Notes: generated from the sequence alone by a model not told the origin. A stretch of 64,000 nucleotides of DNA from Erwinia tracheiphila (GCF_021365465.1 NZ_CP089932.1:3100001-3164000); one strand, 5' to 3'. Shown: positions 27,752 through 43,403, numbered from the stretch's first letter. A program made the numbers and translations.

Positions 27752-28570
27752 ATGAGCTATCGCATCATTGCTTTGGACCTCGACGGCACCCTGTTAACGC
27801 CCCGCAAAACGATTCTTCCTGAGTCTCTGATCGCACTGCAAAAGGCCCGCGAGGCTGGCGTCAAAGTGATTATTGTCACCGGTCGCCATCATGTTGCCAT
27901 TCATCCTTTTTATCAGGCACTGGCCCTTGATACACCTGCAATCTGCTGTAACGGCACCTATTTGTATGATTATCATGCAAAAAGGGTTCTCAAATCCGAT
28001 CCACTGCCCAACGCGCAGGCGCAACAGGTTATTCAGTTGCTGGATGAAGCCGGCATTCACGGCCTGCTTTATGTCGATAACGCCATGCTCTGGCAGACAG
28101 AAACTGTCCATGTTACCCGCACTATTCAGTGGGGGCTGTCGTTGCCTGAACAGCAGCGCCCTCTGTTCACAAAAGTGGACAGTCTGGCAGAAGAGGCAGA
28201 GCGGGCAGATAACATCTGGAAATTTGCCCTGTCGCACACCGACACGGTCGCTCTGCAACGCTGTGTTGATAGCATACAGGCAAGGCTGGGACTGGCGTGC
28301 GAATGGTCATGGCAGGATCAGGTGGATATTGCTAAATCCGGTAACAGTAAAGGGAAACGCCTGGCTGAGTGGGTGGCGGCGGAAGGACTGCAAATGAGCG
28401 ACGTGCTGGCCTTTGGTGATAACTACAACGACCTGAGCATGCTGGAAACGGCCGGCCTCGGCGTGGCAATGGGCAACGCCGACGACGCAATAAAAATCCG
28501 TGCGGGCCGGGTTATCGGCAGCAATCTGGAGCCAGGCATAGCAGAAACAATTTACCATGAGGTGCTGTAA
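27752..28570 (+). CDS. ybhA: HAD-family phosphatase YbhA
   Basis: Cof-type HAD IIB hydrolase; E. coli YbhA dephosphorylates pyridoxal phosphate and some sugar phosphates. It has 272 residues as in E. coli. Motif I is ALDLDGTLL near residue 8, motif II VTGRH, the motif III lysine lies in the NSKGKRL segment, and motif IV is FGDNYNDLSML. The start at 27752 (MSYRII) is chosen because the extra upstream codons lack family likeness. Its stop lies five bases from the modC stop on the other strand. Confidence 0.93.
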   Translation: MSYRIIALDLDGTLLTPRKTILPESLIALQKAREAGVKVIIVTGRHHVAIHPFYQALALDTPAICCNGTYLYDYHAKRVLKSDPLPNAQAQQVIQLLDEAGIHGLLYVDNAMLWQTETVHVTRTIQWGLSLPEQQRPLFTKVDSLAEEAERADNIWKFALSHTDTVALQRCVDSIQARLGLACEWSWQDQVDIAKSGNSKGKRLAEWVAAEGLQMSDVLAFGDNYNDLSMLETAGLGVAMGNADDAIKIRAGRVIGSNLEPGIAETIYHEVL

Positions 28571-28575
28571 TGGGT

Positions 28576-29634
28576 TCAGGGAGTGATGGCCACGCTTTTA
28601 ATCTGCGCCCAGAGCCACATTCCCGGTTTGATCATCAGCTCATCTTTTGCCCATGGTGTAATCCTTGCCCAGAGTTCACTTAATCCCACCAGCAGCCTGA
28701 CCTCTATCTGCTGGTCAATTTCCATCAGTTCTGCAACCTGTGCCGGAATAACATTGCGAATGCTGCTGTTAAGCGGCTGCTGCAGGACCAGTGAGACATC
28801 ATCTGACTGGATGCGGATGCGCATTGGCGTTTTCAGCGGCGCATCCACCCGGCTGACCCAGATATGCTGATCGCCCAGCGACAGCGCCGTCATCGCATAG
28901 TGTGGATGCTGATCCAGCACCTGTACACGCAGTACGCTGCTGAGTTCCGAACGGGGCAACCAGGGGCGCATCGCGCTGCTGGCCCAGACTTTCTCCAGCG
29001 TATCCAGCGCCTTGACCTCGCCGTTATCCAGTAGCAATACATGATCCGCCAGCTGCAAAATTTCATCAAGGCTGTGGCTGACATACAGAATCGGCATCGC
29101 CACCTCTTTTGCCAGCGCGTGTACCCAGGGCAATAGCTCCCGCTTACGTAGCAGATCCAGCGACGCCAGCGGTTCGTCCATCAGCAGTATTTCTGGCGCG
29201 GTAAGCACCGCCCGGCCTATGGCCACACGCTGTTTTTCTCCGCCCGACAATCCGCCCGGAAAGCGATCCAGAAGATGCTCAAGGCCCAACAGCCTGACCA
29301 GGGGATCAAACCGGGCACGCATCAATTTTGGCATGCCGTAGGTCAGGTTACCGCGCACCCGATAATGGGGAAACAGCCGGGCATCCTGAAACACATAGCC
29401 AGCGCGACGTTTTTCCGGCGGGAGAAACAGCCCGGAGGCCGCATCGCTGAGTAGCCGACCGTTCAGGACGATACGGCCTTCCTGCGGCTGCGACAGTCCG
29501 CCGATGGCGTTAATTAACGAGGTTTTTCCCGCGCCGGAAACGCCAAAAATAGCGGTGATCCCCTTCCCAGGGAGCCGGGCATGGATGTTAAGCCGATGAT
29601 TGCCCAGGCGTTGGGTAAAATTGAGTTCTAACAT
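28576..29634 (-). CDS. modC: Molybdate ABC transporter ATP-binding protein ModC
   Basis: ATPase of the high-affinity molybdate importer, 352 residues. Walker A GVSGAGKT is at residues 31-38, the signature [14 protein letters not shown] near 130, Walker [13 protein letters not shown] near 150. The C-terminal third is the molybdate-binding TOBE domain ([28 protein letters not shown]). It overlaps modB by seven bases. The gene is last in modABC and converges tightly with ybhA, leaving no room for a terminator. Confidence 0.95.
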   Translation of the reverse strand: MLELNFTQRLGNHRLNIHARLPGKGITAIFGVSGAGKTSLINAIGGLSQPQEGRIVLNGRLLSDAASGLFLPPEKRRAGYVFQDARLFPHYRVRGNLTYGMPKLMRARFDPLVRLLGLEHLLDRFPGGLSGGEKQRVAIGRAVLTAPEILLMDEPLASLDLLRKRELLPWVHALAKEVAMPILYVSHSLDEILQLADHVLLLDNGEVKALDTLEKVWASSAMRPWLPRSELSSVLRVQVLDQHPHYAMTALSLGDQHIWVSRVDAPLKTPMRIRIQSDDVSLVLQQPLNSSIRNVIPAQVAELMEIDQQIEVRLLVGLSELWARITPWAKDELMIKPGMWLWAQIKSVAITP

Positions 29635-30320
29635 TCGCCCCCCAGCCGCTTACGGCCCCGGCGAGCCAGCCATTCCGACGCCCATAGCGATGACAGTGAC
29701 AGCACAATCGCAATCACGCAAAGTCGGGCGGCAGCGTTCTCGGCCCCTGGCGTTTCAATCAGTGTATACATTGCGGAAGGCAAGGTGCGGGTCTCGCCGG
29801 GAATGTTAGAAACAAAGGTAATGGTAGCGCCAAACTCACCTAACGAACGGGCAAAGGCCAGCACCATTCCCGCGATAATTCCCGGCAGCATCAGCGGCAA
29901 CGTAATGGTGAAGAATACCCGCCACCGACCAGCACCCAGCGTGCGGGCAGCCAGTTCAATTTTGCTGTCAATGCCCTCAAGCGCCAGGCGAATCGCTCTG
30001 ACCATTAACGGAAACGCAATCACCGCAGACGCCAGCGCGGCACCGCGCCAGCTGAACGCAAAGGTGAAGCCAAACCAGTTATAAAGGTGTTCACCTATCA
30101 GGCCGCGACGACCAAACCCCAGCAGCAGCAGGTAGCCAACCACCACTGGCGGCAGAACCAGCGGCAGGTGGATCAGGCTGTCAAGCAGCGTTTTGCCGGG
30201 AAAGCGGCAGCGTACCAGCAACCAGGCTATCAGTATCCCGAAAGGCAGGCTGCACAGCACCGCCACGGTGGACACTTTGAGGCTGAGGGCGACGGCCTGC
30301 CATTCGGGATCGGTTATCAT
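29628..30320 (-). CDS. modB: Molybdate ABC transporter permease ModB
   Basis: Inner membrane permease of the molybdate importer, 230 residues with five to six hydrophobic segments. The ATPase-coupling EAA loop reads [25 protein letters not shown] at about residues 130-155. [16 protein letters not shown] and [21 protein letters not shown] are ModB hallmarks. It overlaps modA by four bases and modC by seven, so the three are translationally linked. Confidence 0.95.
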   Translation of the reverse strand: MITDPEWQAVALSLKVSTVAVLCSLPFGILIAWLLVRCRFPGKTLLDSLIHLPLVLPPVVVGYLLLLGFGRRGLIGEHLYNWFGFTFAFSWRGAALASAVIAFPLMVRAIRLALEGIDSKIELAARTLGAGRWRVFFTITLPLMLPGIIAGMVLAFARSLGEFGATITFVSNIPGETRTLPSAMYTLIETPGAENAAARLCVIAIVLSLSSLWASEWLARRGRKRLGGEC

Positions 30321-31090
30321 AATTTTGGCGTAAATCCGTAACGTTTGAACACGGCCGCTGCTTCCGGCCCCTGTAAATAGTGATAAAACGCTGTCACTGC
30401 CGCAGTATGCTGCTTGCCAGTCATTGCCATTGAGTATTCCACCGGTTTATGGCTGTTTTCAGGAAACACACCGACCACCGTGACTTTTTTACTGGCCAGT
30501 GCATCCGAGCCATAAACGATACCGTAAGGTGTTTCACTGCGTTCAACCAGCGCCAGCGCGGCACGCACGCTGTTTCCCCGTGCGAGGACAGGCTCCAGTT
30601 CAGACCAGGCCCCCAGCTTTTGCAGCGCCTCTTTAGCATAGATGCCAGCAGGCACGTGATCCGGGTCGCCAACCGACAGGCGTTCACCTTTCAGCAAGCT
30701 TTTCCAGTCGGTAGAGGCAGATATCGTTACCTTTAACGTCGGGACTGCCGCAGGCGCTACCAGCACCAGATCGTTACCCAGCAGGGTGACACGGCTGGCA
30801 GGATCGATGCTTTTTTTGTCTGCCACATAGTCCATCCACTGTTGGTCCGCAGAAATAAACAGATCGGCCGGCGCACCCTGTTCAATCTGACGAGCCAGCG
30901 TTGAGGAAGAGGCAAAAGAACTGACCACCTTTACGTCTTTGCCTTTTTGGTATTGATCCGCAATATTGTCGAGCGCGTTGGTCAATGATGCCGCAGCAAA
31001 CACGGTAATATTATCTGCCGCAGACACCTGCATGACAGCACAGGCACCGATCGCGGTACACAAAACAAAATGGTGTAATTTCACGGACAT
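30317..31090 (-). CDS. modA: Molybdate-binding periplasmic protein ModA
   Basis: Periplasmic receptor for molybdate and tungstate, 257 residues. A signal peptide is cleaved near VSAAD. The mature protein shows ITVFAAASLTNALDNIA, the SSTLARQIEQGAPADLFISAD ligand region, DHVPAGIYAKEAL and YGIVYGSDA. GGAGA upstream supports the start. It heads modABC, and a ModE-type operator lies about 20 bases before it, so expression should fall when molybdate is ample. Confidence 0.95.
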   Translation of the reverse strand: MSVKLHHFVLCTAIGACAVMQVSAADNITVFAAASLTNALDNIADQYQKGKDVKVVSSFASSSTLARQIEQGAPADLFISADQQWMDYVADKKSIDPASRVTLLGNDLVLVAPAAVPTLKVTISASTDWKSLLKGERLSVGDPDHVPAGIYAKEALQKLGAWSELEPVLARGNSVRAALALVERSETPYGIVYGSDALASKKVTVVGVFPENSHKPVEYSMAMTGKQHTAAVTAFYHYLQGPEAAAVFKRYGFTPKL

Positions 31091-31109
31091 GGTGTTCTCC
31101 AGAGAGGAT

Positions 31110-31133
31110 CGTTACACGTCTGATACTATAACG
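31110..31133 (-). promoter_or_regulatory. Candidate ModE operator of modABC
   Basis: On the minus strand the site reads CGTTATA-N11-GTAACG, the same layout as the E. coli modA operator (CGTTATA-N11-ATAACG). It lies 20 bases upstream of the modA start. No modE gene is in the window. Confidence 0.65.
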
Positions 31134-31202
31134 AAGCAAAAAACACTGTCACTGGAATTATCGGCAGGAATGGCCGGAAGTTGAACCGATGCAAAAAACA
31201 AA

Positions 31203-31220
31203 CGCCCGTTGATGCGGGCG
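31203..31220 (-). terminator. Terminator of acrZ
   Basis: Arms CGCCCG/CGGGCG around a six-base loop, followed on the minus strand by a T-rich run (TTTGTTTTTT), 17 bases after the acrZ stop. Confidence 0.8.
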
Positions 31221-31236
31221 TGAGGAGGCAGAGAGA

Positions 31237-31392
31237 TTACCGGCGATTCTTCGCGAGCTGGTCATCACGATGACCTATTTTAGAGATAACGTTAAAGATT
31301 TCACCCAGTCCATAAATCAGCCCCAGGATGATTGCCATGGCCACGGGCACCATCAGAATAGCCTCACCAAGACCAATCAGTAATTCCAGCAT
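31237..31392 (-). CDS. acrZ: AcrZ, small AcrAB-TolC accessory membrane protein
   Basis: Single-helix inner membrane protein of 51 residues that binds AcrB and alters efflux of some drugs. The stretch [21 protein letters not shown] is nearly identical to E. coli AcrZ (YbhT). The start at 31392 (MLELLIGLG) has GGAG eight bases upstream and is preferred to in-frame ATGs further up. As in E. coli it lies next to modA; it reads in the same direction but has its own terminator. Confidence 0.93.
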   Translation of the reverse strand: MLELLIGLGEAILMVPVAMAIILGLIYGLGEIFNVISKIGHRDDQLAKNRR

Positions 31393-31583
31393 GATTGTCT
31401 CCATTGCCGTTTGGCAGAAAGGGGCCATTGTATCGGCAACAAAAAAAACTGCACTGCCCTTTTGTGCGTTTTATTTTTATCAGCATAACACCGCCTGTGC
31501 GGCATCGAAAACCCTGTGAACGTTTGACACGCGCCGGACAGACTGTCCATAGTCTGTAGACAAGGCATTAAATGGAATAAACC

Positions 31584-32418
31584 ATGTCAACATTGCATAT
31601 TTCGCAAAGTCTTTTTTATCTTAATGAGTACCGCAATCTGACGCTGGGTGATATTACCCTTAATGTCGGTGAAAGCCGGGCTTTTGTGGGGGCTAACGGT
31701 AGCGGTAAGTTTTCGCTGGCGCGTGTGTTATCGGGTGAACTGAACGCAATCAAGGGCGATGTAGTCAATCAGTTCTCCCGCCCTGTCCGGCTTTCTCCTG
31801 AACAGCTGCAAGCGCTGGTTGCCGATGAATGGCAGCGCAATAACACCGATATGCCCGGCGTGGACGAAGATGATACCGGGCTAACCACTCAGCAAATCAT
31901 CGAGGAGAGAATAAAAATTCGGCTCTCTGCCAGCGTCTGTCCGGGCAGTCTGGCATCAACCACCTGCTGGCGTGTCGTTTCAAATATCTCTCTACCGGGG
32001 AAACCCGTAAAGCCTTGCTGTGTCAGGCACTGATGTCGCCGCATGATTTGTTAATTCTTGATGATCCTTTCAACGGGCTGGATGTGGCTTCCCGATCCAG
32101 TCTGGCTGACGTGCCGGCGATCCTTCATCAGCAGGGCGCCACCGTGGTGCTGATTTTAAATCGTTTTGATGAGATTCCTGCCTTTACCGGCCAGGTTGGT
32201 GTCCTGGCCGAATGTACGTTGAGCCATACTGGCCTGCACGATGATGTTCTGGCAGAAGCGCTGGTTGCTCAATTAGCTCACAGCGAAAATCCGCAGAGCA
32301 TCATGCTACCGGAAGCAGACAATATTAAAGAGGCCAGCATGGCCGCGACTGTTCCCCCGTTATGCTGCGTAATGGCGTGGTGAGCTGGAATGATAAAATG
32401 CAACAGGACGATCTCTGA
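31584..32418 (+). pseudogene. modF: Remnant of modF (molybdate-linked ABC ATPase)
   Basis: N-terminal half of ModF, a tandem ABC ATPase of about 490 residues in E. coli whose gene is co-transcribed with modE. The first piece keeps GDITLNVGESRAFVGANGSGK (Walker A) and ADEWQRNNTDMPG up to about 31910. The frame then shifts: the matching sequence (LLACRFKYLSTGETRK, LLCQALMSP, LLILDDPFNGLDVASR) continues in another frame from about 31930. A second shift near 32360 leads to LRNGVVSWND and a stop at 32418. The entire second ATPase domain is gone, and modE, which should precede modF, is absent. Clearly non-functional. Confidence 0.88.
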
Positions 32419-32503
32419 AAATTTCCGGGCTTGAAATCTATTGAACACTGGCCCGGCAAACCCAGACCATTCAGTAAAAATCATTCAAAAACAGAGTGTA
32501 ACG

Positions 32504-33328
32504 TCACAGGGGCATTTTCATCGGATCGGGATACTGATAGTCAAATCCCAGTTCCTGACATAGTCTGCTGCCGTCGATCAGTTTTCCGCTGCCCGCGTCC
32601 GTTTGCGCCATAAAAACGGGCGGCGTGAGGCCGAGCTGGCGGGCAACGGCCGGATAAAACACGTTGCGCGCAGGATGTGCCGATGCACTAAGATTGTAGA
32701 CACGCCCCCCTTTGGGCGTTTGCAGTAACAGCGTTATAGCGCTGATCACATCGTCCAGATGAACCAGATTGACCCCATGACTGCCGTCGGCAAGGCCAGT
32801 TTTTCCGGCAAGAAAGCGGCCCGGATGGCGTCCAGGCCCCACCAGCCCGGCAAGGCGAAGAACATCCACCGAGGTGCCAGGTAAATCATGCAGCCAGGCT
32901 TCCAGCTCTTTCAACGTTTTGCCTGCTACCGTAGTGGGTTGCAGCGGGCTGTTCTCCTTCATTGCCCCTTCGCCATTGCCATAAACTGATGTTGAGCTGG
33001 TAAAAATAATTCTGGGGATCTTAAAGGACAGCGCGCTGTCGACCATTTGCTGAACCGCCAGAAGGTAGGCTCCACTTCCTTCCGCTGTCCGGCTTACCGG
33101 TAAGGTAATCACCAGCGCATCCGCGTTTAATAATGCTTTGAGATCGTCTGCTTTACAGACCAGCTCGGGGTTCAGCTTCAGGCAATAGCCCTCAATGCCG
33201 CACTTTCTTACTGCTTCCACTCCGTCCGCGGTGGTTTTGGTGCCGGTGACATGCCAGCCGTGCGCCATCAATGATAATCCCAGCGGCATCCCCAGCCAGC
33301 CCAAACCGACTATCGCAACTTTTCTCAT
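32504..33328 (-). CDS. yeeZ: SDR/NAD(P)-binding family protein YeeZ
   Basis: Atypical short-chain dehydrogenase-like protein with a Rossmann fold, about 274 residues, matching E. coli YeeZ; its reaction is unknown. The N-terminus MRKVAIVGLGWLGMPLGLSL carries the dinucleotide-binding glycines, IIFTSSTSVYGN the epimerase-like Ser/Tyr region, and SVDVLRLAGLVGPGRHPGRFLAGK and HPARNVFYP are hallmarks. GGAG lies ten bases before the chosen ATG. It is divergent from the his operon, the same arrangement as in E. coli. Confidence 0.92.
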   Translation of the reverse strand: MRKVAIVGLGWLGMPLGLSLMAHGWHVTGTKTTADGVEAVRKCGIEGYCLKLNPELVCKADDLKALLNADALVITLPVSRTAEGSGAYLLAVQQMVDSALSFKIPRIIFTSSTSVYGNGEGAMKENSPLQPTTVAGKTLKELEAWLHDLPGTSVDVLRLAGLVGPGRHPGRFLAGKTGLADGSHGVNLVHLDDVISAITLLLQTPKGGRVYNLSASAHPARNVFYPAVARQLGLTPPVFMAQTDAGSGKLIDGSRLCQELGFDYQYPDPMKMPL

Positions 33329-33438
33329 CTTTTCTGCTCCCATGACTATTCACACTGACAAACGCTACATTACGCCAGCCCGACATGAATGATAACCTGC
33401 AGATGATGGGAGAATTTTTCATGGTTGACAAAAAAATG

Positions 33439-33467
33439 TTGCGTGTGGGACGCAATCTGGTTAGGTT
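33439..33467 (+). promoter_or_regulatory. Probable his operon promoter
   Basis: -35 TTGCGT (33439-33444) and -10 TAGGTT (33462-33467) separated by 17 bases, 41 bases before hisL. The TAGGTT -10 is the same as in the E. coli his promoter. Confidence 0.6.
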
Positions 33468-33507
33468 ATCGCTCACGAAATAAATATCCATTCATCCAGG
33501 AAAATTT

Positions 33508-33555
33508 ATGAAACGCGTTCAGTTTAACCATCATCATCACCATCATCCTGACTAG
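33508..33555 (+). CDS. hisL: his operon leader peptide HisL
   Basis: Fifteen-residue leader peptide [15 protein letters not shown] with six consecutive His codons (five CAT, one CAC). Ribosome stalling there when charged tRNA-His is scarce decides the fold of the downstream attenuator. It resembles E. coli HisL, which has seven His. AGGAAA lies seven bases upstream. Confidence 0.95.
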   Translation: MKRVQFNHHHHHHPD

Positions 33556-33619
33556 CCTTTCAGGCGATGTGTGCTGGAAGACATTCAGGATCTTCCAGTG
33601 GTGCAGGACGTGAGAGAGC

Positions 33620-33651
33620 CCCCGGAAGATCGCCTTCCGGGGTTTTTTTTT
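33620..33651 (+). terminator. his attenuator terminator
   Basis: Perfect nine-base arms CCCCGGAAG/CTTCCGGGG around a five-base loop, followed by nine Ts, between hisL and hisG: the classic his attenuator. The upstream GATCTTCCAG at 33588-33597 can pair with the stem to form the alternative structures. Confidence 0.93.
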
Positions 33652-33719
33652 GGGCTATTAAAATGCGCTGTGAGCTACGCACTACGGCTCCAGTCAGACA
33701 GGTAAAGAGGATAAGTACC

Positions 33720-34619
33720 ATGTTAGATAACACCCGTTTACGCATAGCTATGCAAAAATCTGGCCGTTTAAGTGATGATTCCCGCGAAATGCTGGCGCGC
33801 TGCGGAATAAAAATTAATTTACAGCAGCAGCGCCTGATAGCTTTCGCAGAAAACATGCCAATTGATATTTTGCGCGTACGCGACGACGACATTCCCGGTC
33901 TGGTTATGGACGGCGTGGTAGATTTGGGCATTATTGGTGAAAATGTCCTCGAAGAAGAATTACTTACCCGACGTGCCCAGGGCGAAGATCCGCGCTATTT
34001 TACCCTGCGTCGCCTCGATTTTGGTGGTTGCCGCCTGTCGCTGGCAATGCCCGTTGATGATGAATACACGGGGCCGAAATGTTTACAAAACACCCGTATT
34101 GCCACCTCGTATCCTCACCTTCTCAAGAAGTATCTCGACAAACAGGGCGTTTCATTTAAGTCATGCCTGCTTAATGGTTCCGTTGAAGTCGCCCCACGGG
34201 CGGGTCTGGCCGATGCAATTTGCGATCTGGTTTCCACCGGAGCAACCCTTGAAGCCAACGGCCTGCGTGAAGTCGACGTGATTTACCGCTCCAAAGCCTG
34301 CCTAATTCAACGGGATGGCGAAATGCCAGCGGCAAAGCAGGAGCTGATAGATAAACTGCTGACGCGAATCCAGGGCGTAATTCAGGCTCGTGAGTCAAAA
34401 TATATCATGCTGCACGCACGCGGCGACCGCCTGGAAGATATCATTTCTCTGCTGCCGGGTGCTGAACGCCCTACCGTATTGCCGCTGGCCGGGGATCAAA
34501 GCCGCGTTGCCGTTCATATGGTCAGTAGCGAAACGCTGTTCTGGGAAACCATGGAAAAACTGAAAACCTTGGGTGCCAGTTCGATTCTGGTATTGCCCAT
34601 TGAGAAGATGATGGAGTAA
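33720..34619 (+). CDS. hisG: ATP phosphoribosyltransferase HisG
   Basis: First enzyme of histidine synthesis, joining ATP and PRPP, inhibited by histidine. The long form with 299 residues, exactly the E. coli length. It shows [84 protein letters not shown] (PRPP site) and the C-terminal ACT-like regulatory domain. The start at 33720 follows the attenuator by about 70 bases. Confidence 0.97.
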   Translation: MLDNTRLRIAMQKSGRLSDDSREMLARCGIKINLQQQRLIAFAENMPIDILRVRDDDIPGLVMDGVVDLGIIGENVLEEELLTRRAQGEDPRYFTLRRLDFGGCRLSLAMPVDDEYTGPKCLQNTRIATSYPHLLKKYLDKQGVSFKSCLLNGSVEVAPRAGLADAICDLVSTGATLEANGLREVDVIYRSKACLIQRDGEMPAAKQELIDKLLTRIQGVIQARESKYIMLHARGDRLEDIISLLPGAERPTVLPLAGDQSRVAVHMVSSETLFWETMEKLKTLGASSILVLPIEKMME

Positions 34620-34622
34620 TTC

Positions 34623-40167
<5,545 letters not shown>

Positions 40168-40174
<7 letters not shown>

Positions 40175-40779
40175 CAGAACAACAGCTGGCCCGGCTCGAC
40201 TGGGTGAAGACCGACGGTATGATGCCGGCGATCGTGCAGCATGCCGTTTCTGGCGAAGTATTGATGCACGGTTATATGAATCAGCAGGCGCTGGAAAGGA
40301 CGTTGGAAAGCGGCAAGATAACGTTCTGGTCGCGCACCAAACAGCGTTTATGGACCAAAGGTGAAAGCTCTGAACACTTCCTTAATGTGGTCAGCATCAC
40401 CCCGGATTGCGATAACGACACGCTATTGGTGCTGGCAAATCCAGCAGGCCCAACCTGCCACCTTGGGACCTCCAGCTGTTTCTCTCCTGCAGCATCTGAC
40501 TGGACTTTTCTGTATCAGCTTGAGCAGTTGCTGGCCGAGCGGAAAAACGCCGATCCAAAAAGTTCTTACACGGCCAGCCTGTATGCCAGCGGCACCAGGC
40601 GTATTGCGCAGAAGGTAGGGGAAGAAGGTGTGGAAACTGCACTGGCAGCGGCCATTAATGACCGCACTGAGCTGACCAATGAAGCTTCCGATTTGATTTA
40701 TCATTTGCTGGTGCTGCTGCAGGATCAGGATCTTAATCTGAGCACCATCATTGATAACCTGCGTCAACGGCATAAATAG
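40168..40779 (+). CDS. hisI: Bifunctional phosphoribosyl-AMP cyclohydrolase/phosphoribosyl-ATP pyrophosphatase HisI
   Basis: Fusion enzyme for the second and third steps of histidine synthesis, 203 residues. The N-terminal cyclohydrolase has [28 protein letters not shown] and the zinc-binding [10 protein letters not shown] and [12 protein letters not shown]. The C-terminal MazG-like pyrophosphatase has [30 protein letters not shown]. Last gene of the operon, followed by a hairpin terminator. Confidence 0.96.
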
Positions 40780-41101
40780 CCGCAGATAGCGGCGTCAGCT
40801 ACGGACAGATCATAGGCTTACTGAGGGTACAGTCAGGCGAAACCTTCCGCCTGACTGTTTTGGCCAGGCAAACATTATTCTCCATGTGGCAACACGTTAT
40901 GCGTTATTTCATGAATGCTGCGAGGTAACCGGGTAATGATGATATCTTATGACGGGTCAACAGTTATCGCCGTTGCCAGAACCGCTTGTTTAGGCCAGTA
41001 AAAATTCATTTTCGCAGGAAGTTGTTGTTCAGACTCAGCAAGAGGTGATACGTCGAAAAAGTCAACCAGTACAGTCAACGAACCGACAATAAGAAATACC
41101 G
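40780..41101. other. Intergenic region after the his operon
   Basis: About 320 bases with the his terminator near its left end. The remainder is AT-rich and has no gene. Confidence 0.5.
40829..40862 (+). terminator. his operon terminator
   Basis: Perfect 11-base arms ACAGTCAGGCG/CGCCTGACTGT around an eight-base loop with a short T run, 49 bases after the hisI stop. Confidence 0.8.
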
Positions 41102-41930
41102 CTAACTCTTTTTTGAGAGTGCTGGAGCCTTTGGTAATTCTGGCTGCATCTTTTTATATTTCAATGACAGCCCGCTGACTTTATCCGCAGGAATACGGTT
41201 GTCCTGTTCCAACCGATAAGGATGACCATTCCATTTCTCAAAGCAGGACTGCCAGTATTCAAACGTCCGCAGATCGTTTGGTGCTCCCGAACACAGGCAG
41301 CTGTCAACGTCAAAAAGCGCACAGCGCATACCGAGTGCGATGGCCTCATAGATGAGGGTATCAATGTAAAACTCACCGTTGATGCAGCCATCACGCGAAA
41401 TCAGCCGCGCCACCGCACGGTGGAAATCTTCTGCTCTACGAAAAGTAAAAGTTCCCAAAACCACAGTATCTGAGGCAGAGTTACTTAAAGGCATTTTTAC
41501 CCAAATGGTACGTATCAGGCCATTTTCAGCATCGATCCAGCCAAACATCTGGGGATAAGAAGCCACATTAGGGTAACCACGTACACCCCGGACGATAACA
41601 TCAATCGTCGGGTCATTGACCAACTGCTGAAATTTATTGGCATCATAAAGTGCGGCGTGGTCGCAGGTACCGGTGGTAATGGCACCAGATACAGGCTTGC
41701 CCTGTTCTGCTAATGCCTCAAAGTCAATCAGCGCAGGGCAGGCCTGATCTTCTGTCACTTTATCAATTGTTTTGATAATGGCATCAGGGTAAAGCGCCTT
41801 CAGCTCTGATGACACAGCCTGATAACCTTCCATGCCCTCGCGTAAAACAAAAACATGCTGCTGCGTCGCAGGCAAATCATATGCAGCCTGAGCAACCATT
41901 GGACGTCCTGATACCGGAATAAGCGGTTAA
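41102..41930 (-). pseudogene. Tandem nucleotidyltransferase pseudogene, C-terminal half
   Basis: Second domain of a protein with two sugar-nucleotidyltransferase-like domains. Reading leftward from the IS edge it begins KPLIPVSGRPMVAQAAYDLP, the typical start of an NTP-transferase domain, and continues for about 275 residues (IDVIVRGVRGYPNVASYPQMFGWID, CINGEFYIDTLIYEAIALGMRCALFDVDS) to a stop at 41102. The open frame after the IS begins at ATG 41899, but the family-like sequence starts earlier, up to the IS boundary. The N-terminal half lies on the other side of the IS at 42794-43403. Such proteins usually sit in polysaccharide loci. The substrate is not recognisable. Confidence 0.7.
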
Positions 41931-42793
41931 GAGCCTGTCTCAACAGGGCTTTATTCCAGACAATAAGACCACGGGAAAAATGCAACAGGGCCCCGTCATT
42001 CTCAGACGTCTTTTCCCGTCGGGTCAGGGGCCGGCGAAACCGGTTCATCCGGCTGTGCGTCCTCCCGACGACCCGGTGACTGGCCATGAAGTTCGTGGTT
42101 TACTGGCATCTCATTCCTCTTTACGGGGCGGGATATAAGGCTCGTCACGACGGCTCAACCGGTCTGTTTTCAGCCCGGGCGCTTCGTCGCCTTTGTCCGG
42201 GCAGCGTCCGGGTTTTTGCCCCGGACGCCCCGTCTGAAGAGCACCGGGTGTGTCCGCCACCAGTTTGATGTCATGCCGGTTTGCTGCTGCGACCCGTGAC
42301 AGAGGAAACCAGCCGGCGTCTGTCATCAGACTGGGCTTTACGCCCTGTTTCCCTGTGTCCGTGGGGTAGCGTCCTGTTTTTTGTCCCGGCAGCGGTGATG
42401 TTGTCATACCGCCATCCACCGATAACCATGAGCAGTCCGTGCCGTCCGGGTGTTCACAGGCCAGTAATCCGTTCTGCCAGAAACGCCCGAAGACACCTGC
42501 GTCTCTCCGTTCCCGGAAGCGCCGGTGCGCAGAATCTGATGAACCTATCCCTGTGGCATTGAGTGCATTCCACTGACAGGCTGTGCTGGGGACGAAGAAA
42601 ATGGCGTTCATTGCGGCCCGATTATCAACACGTTTTCGGCGTGTACCCGGAGGATGGCGGGTTTTGTGTTCCGGGATAAGCGGGGCCATTTTGTCCCGGA
42701 GTTCATCGCTAATCTGCCCTTTACTGCCTGCCATACTTTGCCCTCAGATATGACCGGGGTGCATTATACGATGACGCCTTTTGGGACAGACTC
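41931..42793 (-). mobile_element. IS5-family element, copy 1 (transposase broken)
   Basis: An 863-base element with imperfect terminal inverted repeats (GAGCCTGTCTCAACAGG at 41931 and, on the other strand, GAGTCTGTCCCAAAAGG at 42793). The flanks share only TA, so a 2-3 base target duplication is possible. The transposase starts at 42734 (MAGSKGQISDELRDKMAPLI) and resembles IS5-family (IS427-like) DDE transposases, but a TGA stop after RKEE at 42111 and a shift break it. The C-terminal segment (THSRMNRFRRPLTRREK) is read in another frame, and the family's catalytic Glu (usually VVERTHSW) is replaced by Gly. It cannot make an active enzyme. Confidence 0.82.
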
Positions 42794-43403
42794 TTAGTCA
42801 GGGTATAGCCCTCCCTGCTGAAACGCTGTCCAAGGTCCGCCATGGGAATAACAATGGTGCCCTGAGGAGACGGTTGTATTTTTCCAGACTCAATGGATTT
42901 GTGGAAAACATTTGACCAGACATTGTATCCTGCAAGATCTTCTGGGGTACCCCACTGCATAAAATGCTGAACAGGATAGACCACCACAGGCTGTTTATTC
43001 GCTAATAGTCGCTTATATGCCAGGTTGACATAATATTCTCCGCCAATATTCAGATTCTGTTCAGGCATGGTAAAAAAGGCGTCAATATTATTTTCGCCGT
43101 GGCGAAATAGCAGGCGCCGCTTGAAGCATATTCTTCCATGTGGTTATCGGTGTAGGGCCGTTTTTCCTGAATGTCATCCATCCGTCCATCTGTTTCGCGT
43201 ATGTAAGCGTAATTTGTCGTACCGAGAGTGTGCGGATAAAATCCTTTATAGGCGGGTACAGCACCTGCACAAGCGTTTTCTTTAACGAAGGTTTAAAATA
43301 TGTCCAGTCCCAACAGCAGGTAACATCGCAATAATTAACCACAACAGGTTTTGAAGGATCGAGCAGTGCTTCACAGGACGCGATTTTATCCGGGCAGTAA
43401 AAA
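42794..43403 (-). pseudogene. Tandem nucleotidyltransferase pseudogene, N-terminal part
   Basis: First domain of the split nucleotidyltransferase, reading leftward. Recognisable segments occur in changing frames: KPVVVNYCDVTCCWDW near 43350, AVPAYKGFYPHTLGTTNYAY near 43240, DIQEKRPYTDNHMEEYASSGA near 43150, and FFTMPEQNLNIGGEYYVNLA, QHFMQWGTPEDLAGYNVWS from 43075 down to the IS. Frameshifts lie near 43285, 43185 and 43090. The N-terminus is missing, cut off by the IS200-like element at about 43404. The IS5-like element lies between the first and second domains. Confidence 0.72.

Noticed and set aside
33508..33555. The run of His codons as a metal-binding peptide or an engineered tag
   Set aside because: Position before an attenuator and hisG, and match to HisL, show it is the his leader peptide.
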